Source: Streptomyces spororaveus (GTDB lineage: Bacteria; Actinomycetota; Actinomycetes; Streptomycetales; Streptomycetaceae). From it: DNA of 64,000 nt. Position 1 is the first letter of the stretch. Each line of letters begins with the position of its first letter. The notes under the pieces are model-generated. The model saw only the letters and a program-made list of their open reading frames with translations. It was not told where the DNA came from and ran no database searches. Position numbers and translations under genes: made by a program. The stretch is from assembly GCF_016755875.1 (NCBI RefSeq), contig NZ_BNED01000005.1, positions 3,451,001-3,515,000 of the forward strand. The letters are read 5' to 3'. Positions 17,605 to 26,210 of the stretch are shown here, one piece after another.

Positions 17605-19075
17605 CCGCGATCACCTTTCCCACGTCCACCGGCAGCCGCAGCGTGAACAGCGCCCCGCCACCCGCGACATTGGCGGCGGTGATGTCACCGCCGTGGATGT
17701 GCGCGTTCTCCACGGCGATCGACAGGCCGAGCCCGCTGCCGTCCGACTTCGGCCGCGACGCGCTCGCCTTGTAGAACCGGTCGAAGACGTGCGGCAGCAC
17801 TTCCTCGGGGATGCCCGGGCCGTTGTCCTGCACCGCGATCACCAGCCACTCCCCCTCCACCGTCACCGACACCCGTACCGGCGAGCCGCCGTGCTTGAGG
17901 GCGTTGCCGATGAGGTTGGCGAGGATGACGTCGAGGCGGCGCGGGTCGAGGCGGACGACGATGCCGCGTTCGGCGTCGAGTTCGACCGCGTCGAGCCAGG
18001 CCCGGGCGTCGATGCAGGCCGTGACCTGGTCGGCGACGTTCACGTCGTCCAGGACCAGCTTGGCCGTACCCGCGTCGAAGCGGGTGACCTCCATCAGGTT
18101 CTCCACGAGGATGTTGAGGCGGCGGGTCTCGCTGACGACCAGCGCCACGGCGGGCGCGATCATCGGGTCGAGGTCCTCGACCTCCTCCTCCAGCACCTCG
18201 GCGACCGCCGTCAGCGCGGTCAGCGGCGTCCGCAGTTCGTGCGACATGTCCGCGACGAAGCGCCGGCTGGCCTCCTCCCGCGCGCTCATGTCCGCGACCT
18301 TCTTCTCCAGCGCCTCGGCCGTCTTGTTGAAGGTGTGCGAGAGGTCGGCGAGTTCGTCCGTGCCCGACACGTCGAGGCGGTGGTCCAGTTCGCCCTCGCC
18401 GAGCCGCCGCGCCGCGTCCCCGAGCCGCTGTACGGGCTTGAGCACGGTACGGGCCGCGGCCTGCGCCAGCAGGGCGGAGCCGAGCAGTGCGAGACCGGTG
18501 GCGATGGTCAGGGACCAGCCGAGCGCGTTCAGGTCGTCCCGCTCCTGCGCGAGCGACTTGTACATGTAGCCGGTGAGCCCGCCGCCCACGATCCGCGTCC
18601 CGCCGACCAGGTACGGGTTGCCGTGCGGCTTCGTCCGCTGCCAGTACACGTGGTACTCGGAGTCGTTCGCGGCGGTGGTCTTCTGACGGTCGTTCACCGC
18701 GTTCTGCAGGGACTTCGGTACGTTGGCCAGCCCGAAGGAGTCGGGGCCCGCCGCGCCGAAGATCTGCCGGTTGTCCTTGCCGACCTGCACCAGCAGCACG
18801 CTGTACCCGGGGCTGCTGCCCGCCATCAGTTCGGCGGTGCGCTGCAGCTCCTCGGCGGTGGGATCGGCGGGCAGGGCGGCGGCACGGTTCTGCATCTCCT
18901 GCCGGAAGTCGCCGAGGGCCGCGTCCTGGACGCGCGTGAGGACGGCCTCGCGGTTGAGCCAGTAGGCGATGCCGGGGGCCGAGACCGCGGCCGTGAGCGC
19001 GACCAGGCAGAACACCATGAGGAGCCGCAGCCGCAGGCTGGTCCAGCGCCGGCCCGCGAGCAACGCCCGGATCAC
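17588..19075 (-). CDS. afsQ2: Sensor histidine kinase AfsQ2
   Basis: The 495-residue membrane kinase has TM1 at ~15-40, an extracellular sensor of ~140 residues, and TM2 at ~185-205. A HAMP linker follows (LKPVQRLGDAARRLGEGELDHRL), then the phospho-acceptor motif MSHELRTPLTALTAV. The ATPase domain has N, G1 and G2 boxes (LIGNALKHGG, VQDNGPGIP, GSGLGLSIAV). It phosphorylates AfsQ1, whose gene overlaps it by 4 bp. In S. coelicolor the pair responds to nitrogen-rich media such as glutamate and controls antibiotic and nitrogen genes; the same role is inferred here from clear sequence likeness. Confidence 0.95.
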   Translation of the reverse strand: MIRALLAGRRWTSLRLRLLMVFCLVALTAAVSAPGIAYWLNREAVLTRVQDAALGDFRQEMQNRAAALPADPTAEELQRTAELMAGSSPGYSVLLVQVGKDNRQIFGAAGPDSFGLANVPKSLQNAVNDRQKTTAANDSEYHVYWQRTKPHGNPYLVGGTRIVGGGLTGYMYKSLAQERDDLNALGWSLTIATGLALLGSALLAQAAARTVLKPVQRLGDAARRLGEGELDHRLDVSGTDELADLSHTFNKTAEALEKKVADMSAREEASRRFVADMSHELRTPLTALTAVAEVLEEEVEDLDPMIAPAVALVVSETRRLNILVENLMEVTRFDAGTAKLVLDDVNVADQVTACIDARAWLDAVELDAERGIVVRLDPRRLDVILANLIGNALKHGGSPVRVSVTVEGEWLVIAVQDNGPGIPEEVLPHVFDRFYKASASRPKSDGSGLGLSIAVENAHIHGGDITAANVAGGGALFTLRLPVDVGKVIAGDEGA

Positions 19076-19749
19076 TGCGGGGAGTCCAGGCGGTAGCCGA
19101 CGCCCCGGACGGTACGGATCAGGGTGGGCGAGGACGGCACGTCCTCGACCTTGGCGCGCAGCCGCTGCACGCAGGCGTCGACGAGCCGCGAGTCACCGAG
19201 GTAGTCGTGCTCCCAGACCAGCCGCAGCAGCTGCTGGCGCGAGAGCGCCTGCCCGGGCCGGCGGCTCAGTTCGAGCAGGAGCCGCAGCTCGGTCGGCGTG
19301 AGCTGCAGGTCCTCGCCGTTCTTCGTCACGGTCATGGCCGCCCGGTCGATGACCAGCGAGCCGAAGCTCGCCGAATCGCTCGACTCACGCTCGCCGCGGC
19401 GCAGTACGGCCCGGATGCGGGCGTCGAGGACCCGGCCCTGGACGGGCTTGACGACGTAGTCGTCGGCTCCCGACTCCAGCCCGACGACGACATCGATGTC
19501 GTCGCTGCGGGCGGTGAGCAGGATGATCGGCAGCTGGTCGGTGCGGCGGATCCTCCGGCAGACCTCGAAGCCGTCGATCCCGGGCAGCATCACGTCGAGC
19601 ACGATCAGATCCGGCCGCTGCTCGCGCAGCAGTTTCAGGCCGTCCTCGCCCGTCGCCGCAGTGGCCACACGGTGGCCCTGGCGAGACAGGGAGAGTTCGA
19701 GGGCCGTGCGGATGGCGTCGTCGTCCTCGATCAGCAACAGGAAAGGCAC
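19072..19749 (-). CDS. afsQ1: Response regulator AfsQ1
   Basis: The 225-residue OmpR/PhoB-type regulator has a receiver domain (residues 1-~115): LLIEDDDAIRTALELSL, the phosphorylation Asp in DLIVLDVMLPG, the switch Thr in LLTARSD and Lys in VKPVQ. A winged-helix DNA-binding domain follows (LTPTELRLLLELSRRPGQALSR, RLRAKVEDVPSSPTLIRTVRGVGYRL). It is nearly identical to the S. coelicolor protein as I remember it. GTG 19749 matches that start; an ATG at 19767 would add six residues. It binds GTnAC-n6-GTnAC sites, and one lies in its upstream region facing sigQ. Confidence 0.95.
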   Translation of the reverse strand: MPFLLLIEDDDAIRTALELSLSRQGHRVATAATGEDGLKLLREQRPDLIVLDVMLPGIDGFEVCRRIRRTDQLPIILLTARSDDIDVVVGLESGADDYVVKPVQGRVLDARIRAVLRRGERESSDSASFGSLVIDRAAMTVTKNGEDLQLTPTELRLLLELSRRPGQALSRQQLLRLVWEHDYLGDSRLVDACVQRLRAKVEDVPSSPTLIRTVRGVGYRLDSPQ

Positions 19750-19829
19750 GCGCTCATTCTGTCCCATCGGCAGTCGGGAGTTCGACCGTCGCGCGGCGTG
19801 ATCCTGTCGGGGCCCTGTCAGAAGTCGCT

Positions 19830-19845
19830 GTGACACGGCTGTGAC
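19830..19845. promoter_or_regulatory. AfsQ1 binding site between afsQ1 and sigQ
   Basis: GTGAC, six bases, GTGAC is an exact match to the published AfsQ1 consensus GTnAC-n6-GTnAC. It lies 80 bp before the afsQ1 start and 92 bp before the sigQ start, placed to control both divergent genes. Confidence 0.85.
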
Positions 19846-19937
19846 AGTCGACGGACACCCCGGTTAAGTCGGCCGGGCAGTCTTCTATCAACGCACAACG
19901 GACCGAAGCAGAGACACTCCACGACGGGGGGCGCGAG

Positions 19938-20642
19938 ATGAACACGCTGCACAGCACCACGACCAGCGCGGTTGTCACGCGGCTGCACGATGTGAACCGC
20001 CGGGCGGGTGTCCGTACGGTGGCGGTCACCCGTCCCCGTCCGGCCCACGTCGTAGCCATTGACGCAAACCAGTACCAGGCGGTTCCCGCCGGGCAGACTC
20101 CTTCCGCTCCCTCCTCCGACTCGGAGGCCGAGTTCACGGCGTACGTCCAGGAGCGGCGGGCCGCCCTGTACGCGACGGCCTTCCACCTCACCGGTGACCG
20201 GTACGAGGCCGAGGACCTGCTGCAGAGCGCGCTCTTCTCCACCTACCGCGCCTGGGACCGGATCAGCGACAAGGCGGCCGTCGGAGGCTACCTGCGCCGC
20301 ACGATGACGAACCTGCACATCAGCGCGTGGCGTCGGCGCAAGCTCAACGAGTACCCGACGGAGGAGCTGCCGGAGACGGCCTCCGACACGGACGCGATGC
20401 GCGGTACGGAGCTGCGCGCGGTGCTCTGGCAGGCCCTGACCCGGATCCCGGAGCCGCAGCGCACGATGCTGGTGCTGCGCTACTACGAGGGCCGCACGGA
20501 CCCGGAGATCGCGGAGATCCTCGGCATCAGCGTCGGCACGGTCAAGTCGAGCATCTGGCGCTCGCTGCGCCGTCTGCGGGAGGACGAGGCGCTCAGCTTC
20601 GGCCGTGACGAGGCGGAGTCCTTCGAGGAGCTCGTCGCGTAA
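19938..20642 (+). CDS. sigQ: ECF sigma factor SigQ
   Basis: The 234-residue protein has a ~65-residue variable N-terminus. Sigma region 2 follows (RAALYATAFHLTGDRYEAEDLLQSALFSTYRAWDRI), then region 4 (IPEPQRTMLVLRYYEGRTDPEIAEILGISVGTVKSSIWRSLRRLR). It is of the SigE-like group. The ATG at 19938 follows GGGGGGCGCGAG. It is divergent from afsQ1, as in S. coelicolor, where AfsQ1 activates sigQ and SigQ opposes AfsQ effects on antibiotic synthesis. No anti-sigma gene is adjacent. Confidence 0.93.
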   Translation: MNTLHSTTTSAVVTRLHDVNRRAGVRTVAVTRPRPAHVVAIDANQYQAVPAGQTPSAPSSDSEAEFTAYVQERRAALYATAFHLTGDRYEAEDLLQSALFSTYRAWDRISDKAAVGGYLRRTMTNLHISAWRRRKLNEYPTEELPETASDTDAMRGTELRAVLWQALTRIPEPQRTMLVLRYYEGRTDPEIAEILGISVGTVKSSIWRSLRRLREDEALSFGRDEAESFEELVA

Positions 20643-20709
20643 CGCGGCACACAAAAGCCATCGGGCCAGGGGGCCCGTCCTACGGGGGTGGGGCGGGGGC
20701 CGCGGGGGG

Positions 20710-20755
20710 AAAAGGCGGGATCAAGCGGACGGGGGTCCGCCTGATCCCGCCTTTT
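20710..20755. terminator. Bidirectional terminator after sigQ
   Basis: AAAAGGCGGGATCA and its complement TGATCCCGCCTTTT form the outer stem. GCGGAC/GTCCGC continue the stem inside it past one unpaired base on each side. A- and T-tracts at both ends make it a classical intrinsic terminator for sigQ and for the convergent NlpC/P60 gene. Confidence 0.9.
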
Positions 20756-20761
20756 CACATG

Positions 20762-21832
20762 TCAGAGGCGCTTGGCGCTGCGCAGGGCGGCGGCGTAGTA
20801 GCCGTTGCCGTCGAGGCGGGAGGCGCCGCCCTTGTCGCCGATGGTGGGGCCGTTGGCCTCTTCACGGCTCGATATGAAGACCTTGTGTCCGTCGGTGTCG
20901 TTGCCGAGGTACATGCCGGTGTGGTCCAGGCGCTCGCCGGTGCGCGCGTCCAGCTTGAAGAACACCAGGTCGCCCGGCTGGAGGAGGTCGACGGAGGCCG
21001 GCCGGTCCTGCGGGCCGACGCCCTTGAGGGGCAGGATGTCCACGCCGGCCTTCGAACGGGCCATGCCGTTGGCGGTGCGCGGCAGTCCGTTGCCGCTGGT
21101 GTCGGAGGCCATCAGCGGGAAGCGGCCGCGGTAGCCGAAGACCGTGCGGATGAAGCCCGAGCAGTCCAGGGCCCGGTGCTTGGCCTTCTCCGGCGCTTCC
21201 GTGACGCCGTTGCGGAAGGTGTAGGGGATGCCGAGGTAGTCGTAGAAGTCCGACTGCTCCAGGCGCAGGTCGTTGCCCTCGGAACCCTTCGGGTTGAGCG
21301 GCCCGAAGGCCGCGTCGCCCGCGTACTGGACGCCGGCCGCGTCCTTCTTGACCGGTGCCTGGTCCCCGTACTGGAAGGCGATGGCGAAGAGGTCGTCCTC
21401 CTCGCTCCCGTAGTACTTCTTGAACCAGTCCTGGAACCACTGCTCGCGCTCCGCGCCGCTGCGCCAGCTCTCCGGCAGCAGGCGGACCCAGTTGTCGGTG
21501 ACGACGCGGGTGCCGGTGGTCGCCGGTTCCGTGAAGGTGCGGCTCTTGCCGGTGAGCGACGCGGTGCGCGCGCCGTCCGTGAAGGTGGCGAGGACGGCGC
21601 CGTCCGCGCCCCGCAGGACCGAGCGCTCCGGGTTCTTCAGCCGCTCCCACTTCTGTGCGCCCTCCTGGCCGCCGCCCTGGTGCGCCTGGTCGGTGACCGT
21701 GAGCACCACGGGAGCCTTGGCCTGCTCCTCCTTGCGCAGCTCGTAGGTGAAGTACGCGCTGCCGGCCAGCAGGACCGCCACGACGGCGGCGTGCAGGACG
21801 GGGTGGGTGCGGCGGGCGGGCTTGGCGGTCAT
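20762..21832 (-). CDS. NlpC/P60-family cell-wall or polyglutamate hydrolase, membrane-anchored
   Basis: The 356-residue protein has an N-terminal signal anchor (VLHAAVVAVLLAGSAYFTY) and is otherwise extracellular. The C-terminal NlpC/P60 domain carries the nucleophile in ALDCSGFIRTVFGYRG (~residue 222), His in RLDHTGMYLG and a further polar residue near HKVFISS. The ~200-residue N-terminal part is unfamiliar, with many aromatic and charged residues (WFQDWFKKYYGSEEDDLF). Such enzymes cut gamma-D-glutamyl bonds. As the last gene of the pgsB-pgsC operon (53 bp after pgsC) it may trim or release poly-gamma-glutamate, or open the wall for export. This role is inferred from context. Confidence 0.85.
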   Translation of the reverse strand: MTAKPARRTHPVLHAAVVAVLLAGSAYFTYELRKEEQAKAPVVLTVTDQAHQGGGQEGAQKWERLKNPERSVLRGADGAVLATFTDGARTASLTGKSRTFTEPATTGTRVVTDNWVRLLPESWRSGAEREQWFQDWFKKYYGSEEDDLFAIAFQYGDQAPVKKDAAGVQYAGDAAFGPLNPKGSEGNDLRLEQSDFYDYLGIPYTFRNGVTEAPEKAKHRALDCSGFIRTVFGYRGRFPLMASDTSGNGLPRTANGMARSKAGVDILPLKGVGPQDRPASVDLLQPGDLVFFKLDARTGERLDHTGMYLGNDTDGHKVFISSREEANGPTIGDKGGASRLDGNGYYAAALRSAKRL

Positions 21833-21885
21833 CGGTGTGCTCCGGGCGGTGCGGGTGGGTCGGGCCGGCGGCGGTCGGGCGTCGG

Positions 21886-22368
21886 TCAGGCGTGCGGCAT
21901 GAAGCCGAGCAGGATGCCCGCGGTCAGGACGACGTACGTCATGAGGGTCGCGGAGCCGGTGGCGAGCAGCGTGGCGCCCTTGGGCTGGCGGACGAGCTGG
22001 TAGGCGATCAGTCCGGGGACGATGAAGCCGAGGGTCTGGTTCGCGTACAGCAGCGGGAACTTCATCTGGAGCACGATGACCACCGTGGCCTGGAGGAGCA
22101 CTCCGATGAGGACGACGGCCGCGAACAGGCGTTTGCCGTAGAGGATGACGAACTTCTGGGTGACCAGGGTGAGCACGTACGTCAGGGCGGTGATGCCGAC
22201 GACGAGCGCGGCGCGCTGGAGGTCCTCGATGAGGGTGAGCGCGAGCCAGCCGGGGGTGATCATGCCGCCGGGCGAGAGGTTCGTCGTCAGGTAGCAGAGC
22301 AGGGAGAACAGCAGGCCCAGCGCGATGCCGATCGCGGCGATCTCGGGGGTGAGGACTGCGGGGATCAA
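21886..22368 (-). CDS. pgsC: Poly-gamma-glutamate synthase membrane subunit PgsC/CapC-like
   Basis: The 160-residue protein has about five hydrophobic segments and the family features LTPEIAAIGIALGLLFSLLCYLTTNLSPGGMITPGWLAL at the N-terminus and LNANQTLGFIVPGLIAYQLVRQ-like residues near 115-135. In Bacillus, PgsC forms the membrane synthase with PgsB. The start is a TTG at 22368, justified by AGGAGA 6 nt before it and by a TTGA overlap (22365-22368) with the pgsB stop. The product would be anionic polyglutamate on the cell surface, or another polyamide of the same chemistry. Confidence 0.9.
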   Translation of the reverse strand: MIPAVLTPEIAAIGIALGLLFSLLCYLTTNLSPGGMITPGWLALTLIEDLQRAALVVGITALTYVLTLVTQKFVILYGKRLFAAVVLIGVLLQATVVIVLQMKFPLLYANQTLGFIVPGLIAYQLVRQPKGATLLATGSATLMTYVVLTAGILLGFMPHA

Positions 22369-23807
22369 CGGGGGTCTCCTGGGCTCTGCCACTGCGGGTT
22401 CGGGTGGGGCTCGTACGGGTGCGGCGGCCAGGGCTGCCCGTGCGGCGGGTGGACGTACTGCCGGGGCACGGGAGGCTGCGCGTACCGGGCCTCCTGGGCG
22501 GCGCTGAGGTCGGCGTACGGGTCGAGGTGCGGGACGTACAGCGGCGGCTGGGGGGCGGCCTGCCGGGGTACGGCGGGCTCGTGGTCCCAGGTCGCCCCGT
22601 GGGGTTCCTCCGGCTCGGGCTCGTCCTCGAAGCCGGGGAGTTCCGCCAGGTGTTCCAGGAGGACCTCGCCCTGGCCGTGGATGTTGCCGATGGCGACCAG
22701 CGAGGAGCTCTCGCCGAGGTGGCCGAGCAGGTCGTCCATGAACTCCCCGCCGTCGCGCTGGTCGCCGCCGAGGTCGACGGCGCGCCCGCGCCATGCGGCC
22801 GGGATCGCGTCGATGGCGCTCTTGGCCGGGTGCCCGATCACGAAGACCTTGTCGGGCATCAGGTCCGGGACGATCGCGCCCATCTGGCCGTTGCGCTCGA
22901 CGCGGTCGGGGCGGCAGTTGATCACGACGTTGAGGGGGCGGTCGACGGCGCCGAGGTCGAGGAGCTGGTTGATGTTCATCAGCGTCGACTCGGGGTCGTT
23001 GGCGGCGAAGACGTTGGCGAAGCGCACCCGCTTGCCGCCGGGGGCCACGTAGCGCTCGACGGAGAGCACGCCGGGGTCCGGCGGGGCGTCGTACATCCCC
23101 TGGAGGGCGGTCTCGCGGTCGATGCCGAGGAGCTCGGCGACGGCGAGCGCGATGGCGACGTTCTCCTTGAAGGTGAACCAGCTGAATCCGCGCAGCTCGT
23201 CGTCGCTGACCGTGTCGGGGTCGGCGTAGAGGAGTGTGCAGTTCCGCGCGTCGGCCTCCTCCTGGAGGACGTGGAAGCGCTCCTTCTCGGCGGTGACGCA
23301 GATTCCGCCGTGCGGCATGGAGCGCGACAGGGAGCGGGCGATGTCGTCGAGGGTGGGTCCCATCTCGGCGACGTGGTCCTCGCGGACGTTGCACAGCACG
23401 CCGATGGTCGACTGGATCAGCTTCGACTGGTTGATCTCCTGGAGCGCGGGCATGACGGCCATGCACTCCATGACCAGCGCGTGCGGCCGGTAGGCGGCGG
23501 CCCGCCGGACGATGCCGATCTGTTCGACGACGTTGGCGATGCCGAACTTGCGGTAGACGGGCTCCTCGGTGGCGTCCGGGTGGATGAAGCGGGCCGCGGT
23601 GCCGGTGGTCTTGGCGACCGTCACGAGCCCGCCGCCGCGCAGGGCCCCCGCGCACAGCCGGGTGATGGAGCTCTTGCCGCGGATGCCGTTGACCAGCACC
23701 CGGTTCGGTATCTGCGCGAGGTTGGCCTCGTGCCGGCGCTGCTCGACGACACCCGCGACGAGCAGGACCAGGCAGCACAGGAGCAGCACGCAGTAGAGGA
23801 AGAGCAC
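22365..23807 (-). CDS. pgsB: Poly-gamma-glutamate synthase ligase subunit PgsB/CapB-like
   Basis: The 480-residue amide ligase has the Mur-ligase-type ATP site. It has one N-terminal membrane helix (VLLLCCLVLLVAGVVE), P-loop VNGIRGKSSITRL near residue 40, then KTTGTAARF, MECMAVMPALQEINQSKLIQ and NVREDHVAEMGPT, all characteristic of PgsB. It would activate glutamate carboxyl groups with ATP and elongate the chain. The usual length is ~390 residues; here ~75 extra C-terminal residues are Pro/His/Tyr/Gln-rich (repeated PPHP, QPP, YVP) and look disordered. It starts at GTG 23807, 6 bp after the upstream membrane-protein gene, and overlaps pgsC by 4 bp. Confidence 0.92.
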   Translation of the reverse strand: MLFLYCVLLLCCLVLLVAGVVEQRRHEANLAQIPNRVLVNGIRGKSSITRLCAGALRGGGLVTVAKTTGTAARFIHPDATEEPVYRKFGIANVVEQIGIVRRAAAYRPHALVMECMAVMPALQEINQSKLIQSTIGVLCNVREDHVAEMGPTLDDIARSLSRSMPHGGICVTAEKERFHVLQEEADARNCTLLYADPDTVSDDELRGFSWFTFKENVAIALAVAELLGIDRETALQGMYDAPPDPGVLSVERYVAPGGKRVRFANVFAANDPESTLMNINQLLDLGAVDRPLNVVINCRPDRVERNGQMGAIVPDLMPDKVFVIGHPAKSAIDAIPAAWRGRAVDLGGDQRDGGEFMDDLLGHLGESSSLVAIGNIHGQGEVLLEHLAELPGFEDEPEPEEPHGATWDHEPAVPRQAAPQPPLYVPHLDPYADLSAAQEARYAQPPVPRQYVHPPHGQPWPPHPYEPHPNPQWQSPGDPR

Positions 23808-23813
23808 GGTGGT

Positions 23814-26120
23814 TCAGTTCCTTCCGGCCGGGGTGGCACGGCCGGGCGTCCGGCCGGTGGTGCCACCGGCGGCATCCCGCTTGCGCCGCTCCAGCAGCTG
23901 CAGGCGGATGACTTCGAGGCTGCGGGTGACGGCGCCGACCTCGTCGTGGTGGGTCGGGTAGACGACGGTGCGGCGGTCGCCGTCGGCGAGGGCCTCCGCA
24001 CGCCGGGCGAGGTCGCGCAGCGGCCGCACCACGATGATGTGCATCCAGCCGAGGCAGGCCACGGCGCCCGTGAGGCCGAGCAGTCCGGCCAGGACGGTGC
24101 GGTTCTGCGCGGTGTACGCGGGGAGCTCGAGGCCCTTGGCGGGCTGCCAGGTGACGACGGTCCAGTCCAGGGGCTGGGCCACGCCCCCGCCGGTCATCGG
24201 CGCCGCGGCGGCGATGGTGAGGCCGCCGTCGCGGAGCAGGGAGCTCCTGGCGCCCGGGGCCTTCGCCGTCTTCCCGTTCGCGGCGCCCTTCCCGTTCGCG
24301 TCGCCCTTCTCGTTCGCGGCCTTCACCAGGGCGTCGAGCCCGGTGTCCGACAGCGGTGCGAAGGCCAGGTAGCCGTTGTTGCCGCCGATCACCCGGTGCC
24401 CGGCGTCGACGACACGGACCTCGCCCAGGCCGGGCCGCTTGAGCAGGGCGTTGAGGAAGTCGATGCGCAGTTCGCCGACCACGGCGGCCCCGGCCAGGCC
24501 GGGTGCCTCGGCGTACTCGGTGATGACCGGCCGGTTGCCGCTCTCGACCAGGGTGACGGTCTGCTTCGGGGGGCCCTGGCCGGCGGGGTGGTGGGGCTTG
24601 CCGCCTGCGTAGGCCAGGACGGTGCCGTCGGCCTTCAGGACGTAGAGGGACGCGTAGCGTCCGTGCTGGTTGCGGGTGCGCTCCAGCAGCTCGGTCAGCT
24701 CGGCGGGGGTGCTCCTGTCACTGAGGACGGAGGCGACGGACGTGAGGTCGGCGTGTCCCTCGTTGAGGGCGCGGCGTACCCGGTCGGCCAGGGTGTCGGT
24801 GCGTTCGCGCTGGTCGTCGACGATCGTCCGCGGCACGGCGACGGAGGCCCCCGCGCGGTTGAGCGTCAGCAGGAGGGGCGCCGACCACACCAGGAGCAGG
24901 ATCCCGCACACGCAGAGGAGGGCGCGGGTGCCGATCCGGGCGCGGCGGCCGCCGCGGGGGGCCGCGGTGTCCGCGCCGGGCTCGCCGAGGAGCTGGCGGC
25001 GCAGCCGGTCGAGGGCGGCGCCGATGCGGGCGGCCTCGCCGTACTTCGGCACGGTGACGGGCCGGTTCAGGTCGCCGCGGCCGATCCGGCGGCTCTCCAG
25101 GAACAGCCGGAGCAGCGGGCGCTGCACGGTGACCACGAGCAGGGTCACGGCCAGTGCTCCGAGCACCAGCAGGGCGGCGGACGCGGCGATCCAGAAGAAG
25201 GAGTCGACGGCGGCGGAGCGCTCCTCGGCGACGCCGACGAAGGAGACGACGGTGAGGCCGAGGGCGGAGGCGTCGGTGCCCACGCCGGGCTGCGAGCCGG
25301 TGAGCTTCGCGTAGCCGGCCACGGAGCGGTGGCCGTCCCGGGAGTCGCCGAGCAGGCTGCCGCTGACGCCGGCGAAGCCGCCGGAGCCGGGCTCCTTGGA
25401 CTGGAGGGGGTGCCGCGCGGCCTTCTGGGCGACGGTCCTGGCGAACGCGCCGAGCTGCTTCTTCTCCTGGCCGGTGCCGGCGCCGTCGCTGCCGAGTACC
25501 TGGCCGGAGGAGTCGAGGACGGCGATGGCGCGGGATCTGCCCAGGCTGATGCCCGGGACCTTGAGGCTGCTGGAGGCGACCAGAAGCTGCTGGGGGCGGT
25601 CGGGCCAGGACAGCAGGGCGAGGGTGAGCAGGCGGGTCTCGCCGTTCTCCAGCCGGACCATGCGGGGGGCGAGGCCGGACTCGCCGCCCAGCGTGGTCAG
25701 GTCGAGGGCGGTCAGCGGGAGGTTCTCGCCGCGCTGCGCCTCCAGGCGGCCCGACTTGATCTCGATGACGGCCGTGCCGCGCCACTTCTGGTAGACGCTG
25801 CCGAGCTTGTCGAGCACCGAGTCGGGCGAGACCGGTTCGCCGGAGCTGAACAGGGAGGCGGTCCGGCCGATGTCGGTGATGCTCTCGTCCAGGGAGGCGC
25901 GCAGGGCGATGGCGCCGTCCTCCGCGAAGTGCTGCTGGGAGGTGAGGACGGCGGGGGGTACGGTCTCCCTGCCGACGTGGCCGAGCTGGAACGCCGTGAG
26001 GGCGGCGAGGGCCAGCAGCAGGGCGGACAGGGCCGCGATGGGCGGACGGATGCCGCCCAGCAGCGACATGTCGGCCCGGCGGCGGGTCCGGTGCCGCCGC
26101 TTCGATCGCGACGCGGCCAA
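23814..26120 (-). CDS. Large membrane protein with two sensor-HAMP halves and no output domain
   Basis: The 768-residue protein appears to be an internal duplication. TM1 (~27-46), an extracellular domain (~50-300), TM2 (~310-333) and a HAMP-like stretch (VQRPLLRLFLESRRIGRGDLNRPV) are followed by TM3 (~405-425), a second extracellular domain, TM4 (~680-700) and a second HAMP (VVRPLRDLARRAEALADGDRRT). The extracellular parts resemble Cache-type sensors. No kinase, cyclase or methyl-accepting domain follows. It is the first gene of the pgsB-pgsC operon, where Bacillus has PgsA; it does not resemble PgsA. I infer a role in scaffolding, sensing or exporting the polymer. A run of DANGKGAANGKTAK repeats sits near residue 615. 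Confidence 0.8.
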   Translation of the reverse strand: MAASRSKRRHRTRRRADMSLLGGIRPPIAALSALLLALAALTAFQLGHVGRETVPPAVLTSQQHFAEDGAIALRASLDESITDIGRTASLFSSGEPVSPDSVLDKLGSVYQKWRGTAVIEIKSGRLEAQRGENLPLTALDLTTLGGESGLAPRMVRLENGETRLLTLALLSWPDRPQQLLVASSSLKVPGISLGRSRAIAVLDSSGQVLGSDGAGTGQEKKQLGAFARTVAQKAARHPLQSKEPGSGGFAGVSGSLLGDSRDGHRSVAGYAKLTGSQPGVGTDASALGLTVVSFVGVAEERSAAVDSFFWIAASAALLVLGALAVTLLVVTVQRPLLRLFLESRRIGRGDLNRPVTVPKYGEAARIGAALDRLRRQLLGEPGADTAAPRGGRRARIGTRALLCVCGILLLVWSAPLLLTLNRAGASVAVPRTIVDDQRERTDTLADRVRRALNEGHADLTSVASVLSDRSTPAELTELLERTRNQHGRYASLYVLKADGTVLAYAGGKPHHPAGQGPPKQTVTLVESGNRPVITEYAEAPGLAGAAVVGELRIDFLNALLKRPGLGEVRVVDAGHRVIGGNNGYLAFAPLSDTGLDALVKAANEKGDANGKGAANGKTAKAPGARSSLLRDGGLTIAAAAPMTGGGVAQPLDWTVVTWQPAKGLELPAYTAQNRTVLAGLLGLTGAVACLGWMHIIVVRPLRDLARRAEALADGDRRTVVYPTHHDEVGAVTRSLEVIRLQLLERRKRDAAGGTTGRTPGRATPAGRN

Positions 26121-26210
26121 CGCGGGCTCCTCTTCGTTCTGTCCTGGAGCCGGTGGGGCCTAGGGAGTGTGATGAAACGGAATGCATCACTCCGTTATTT
26201 TCGTACGACT

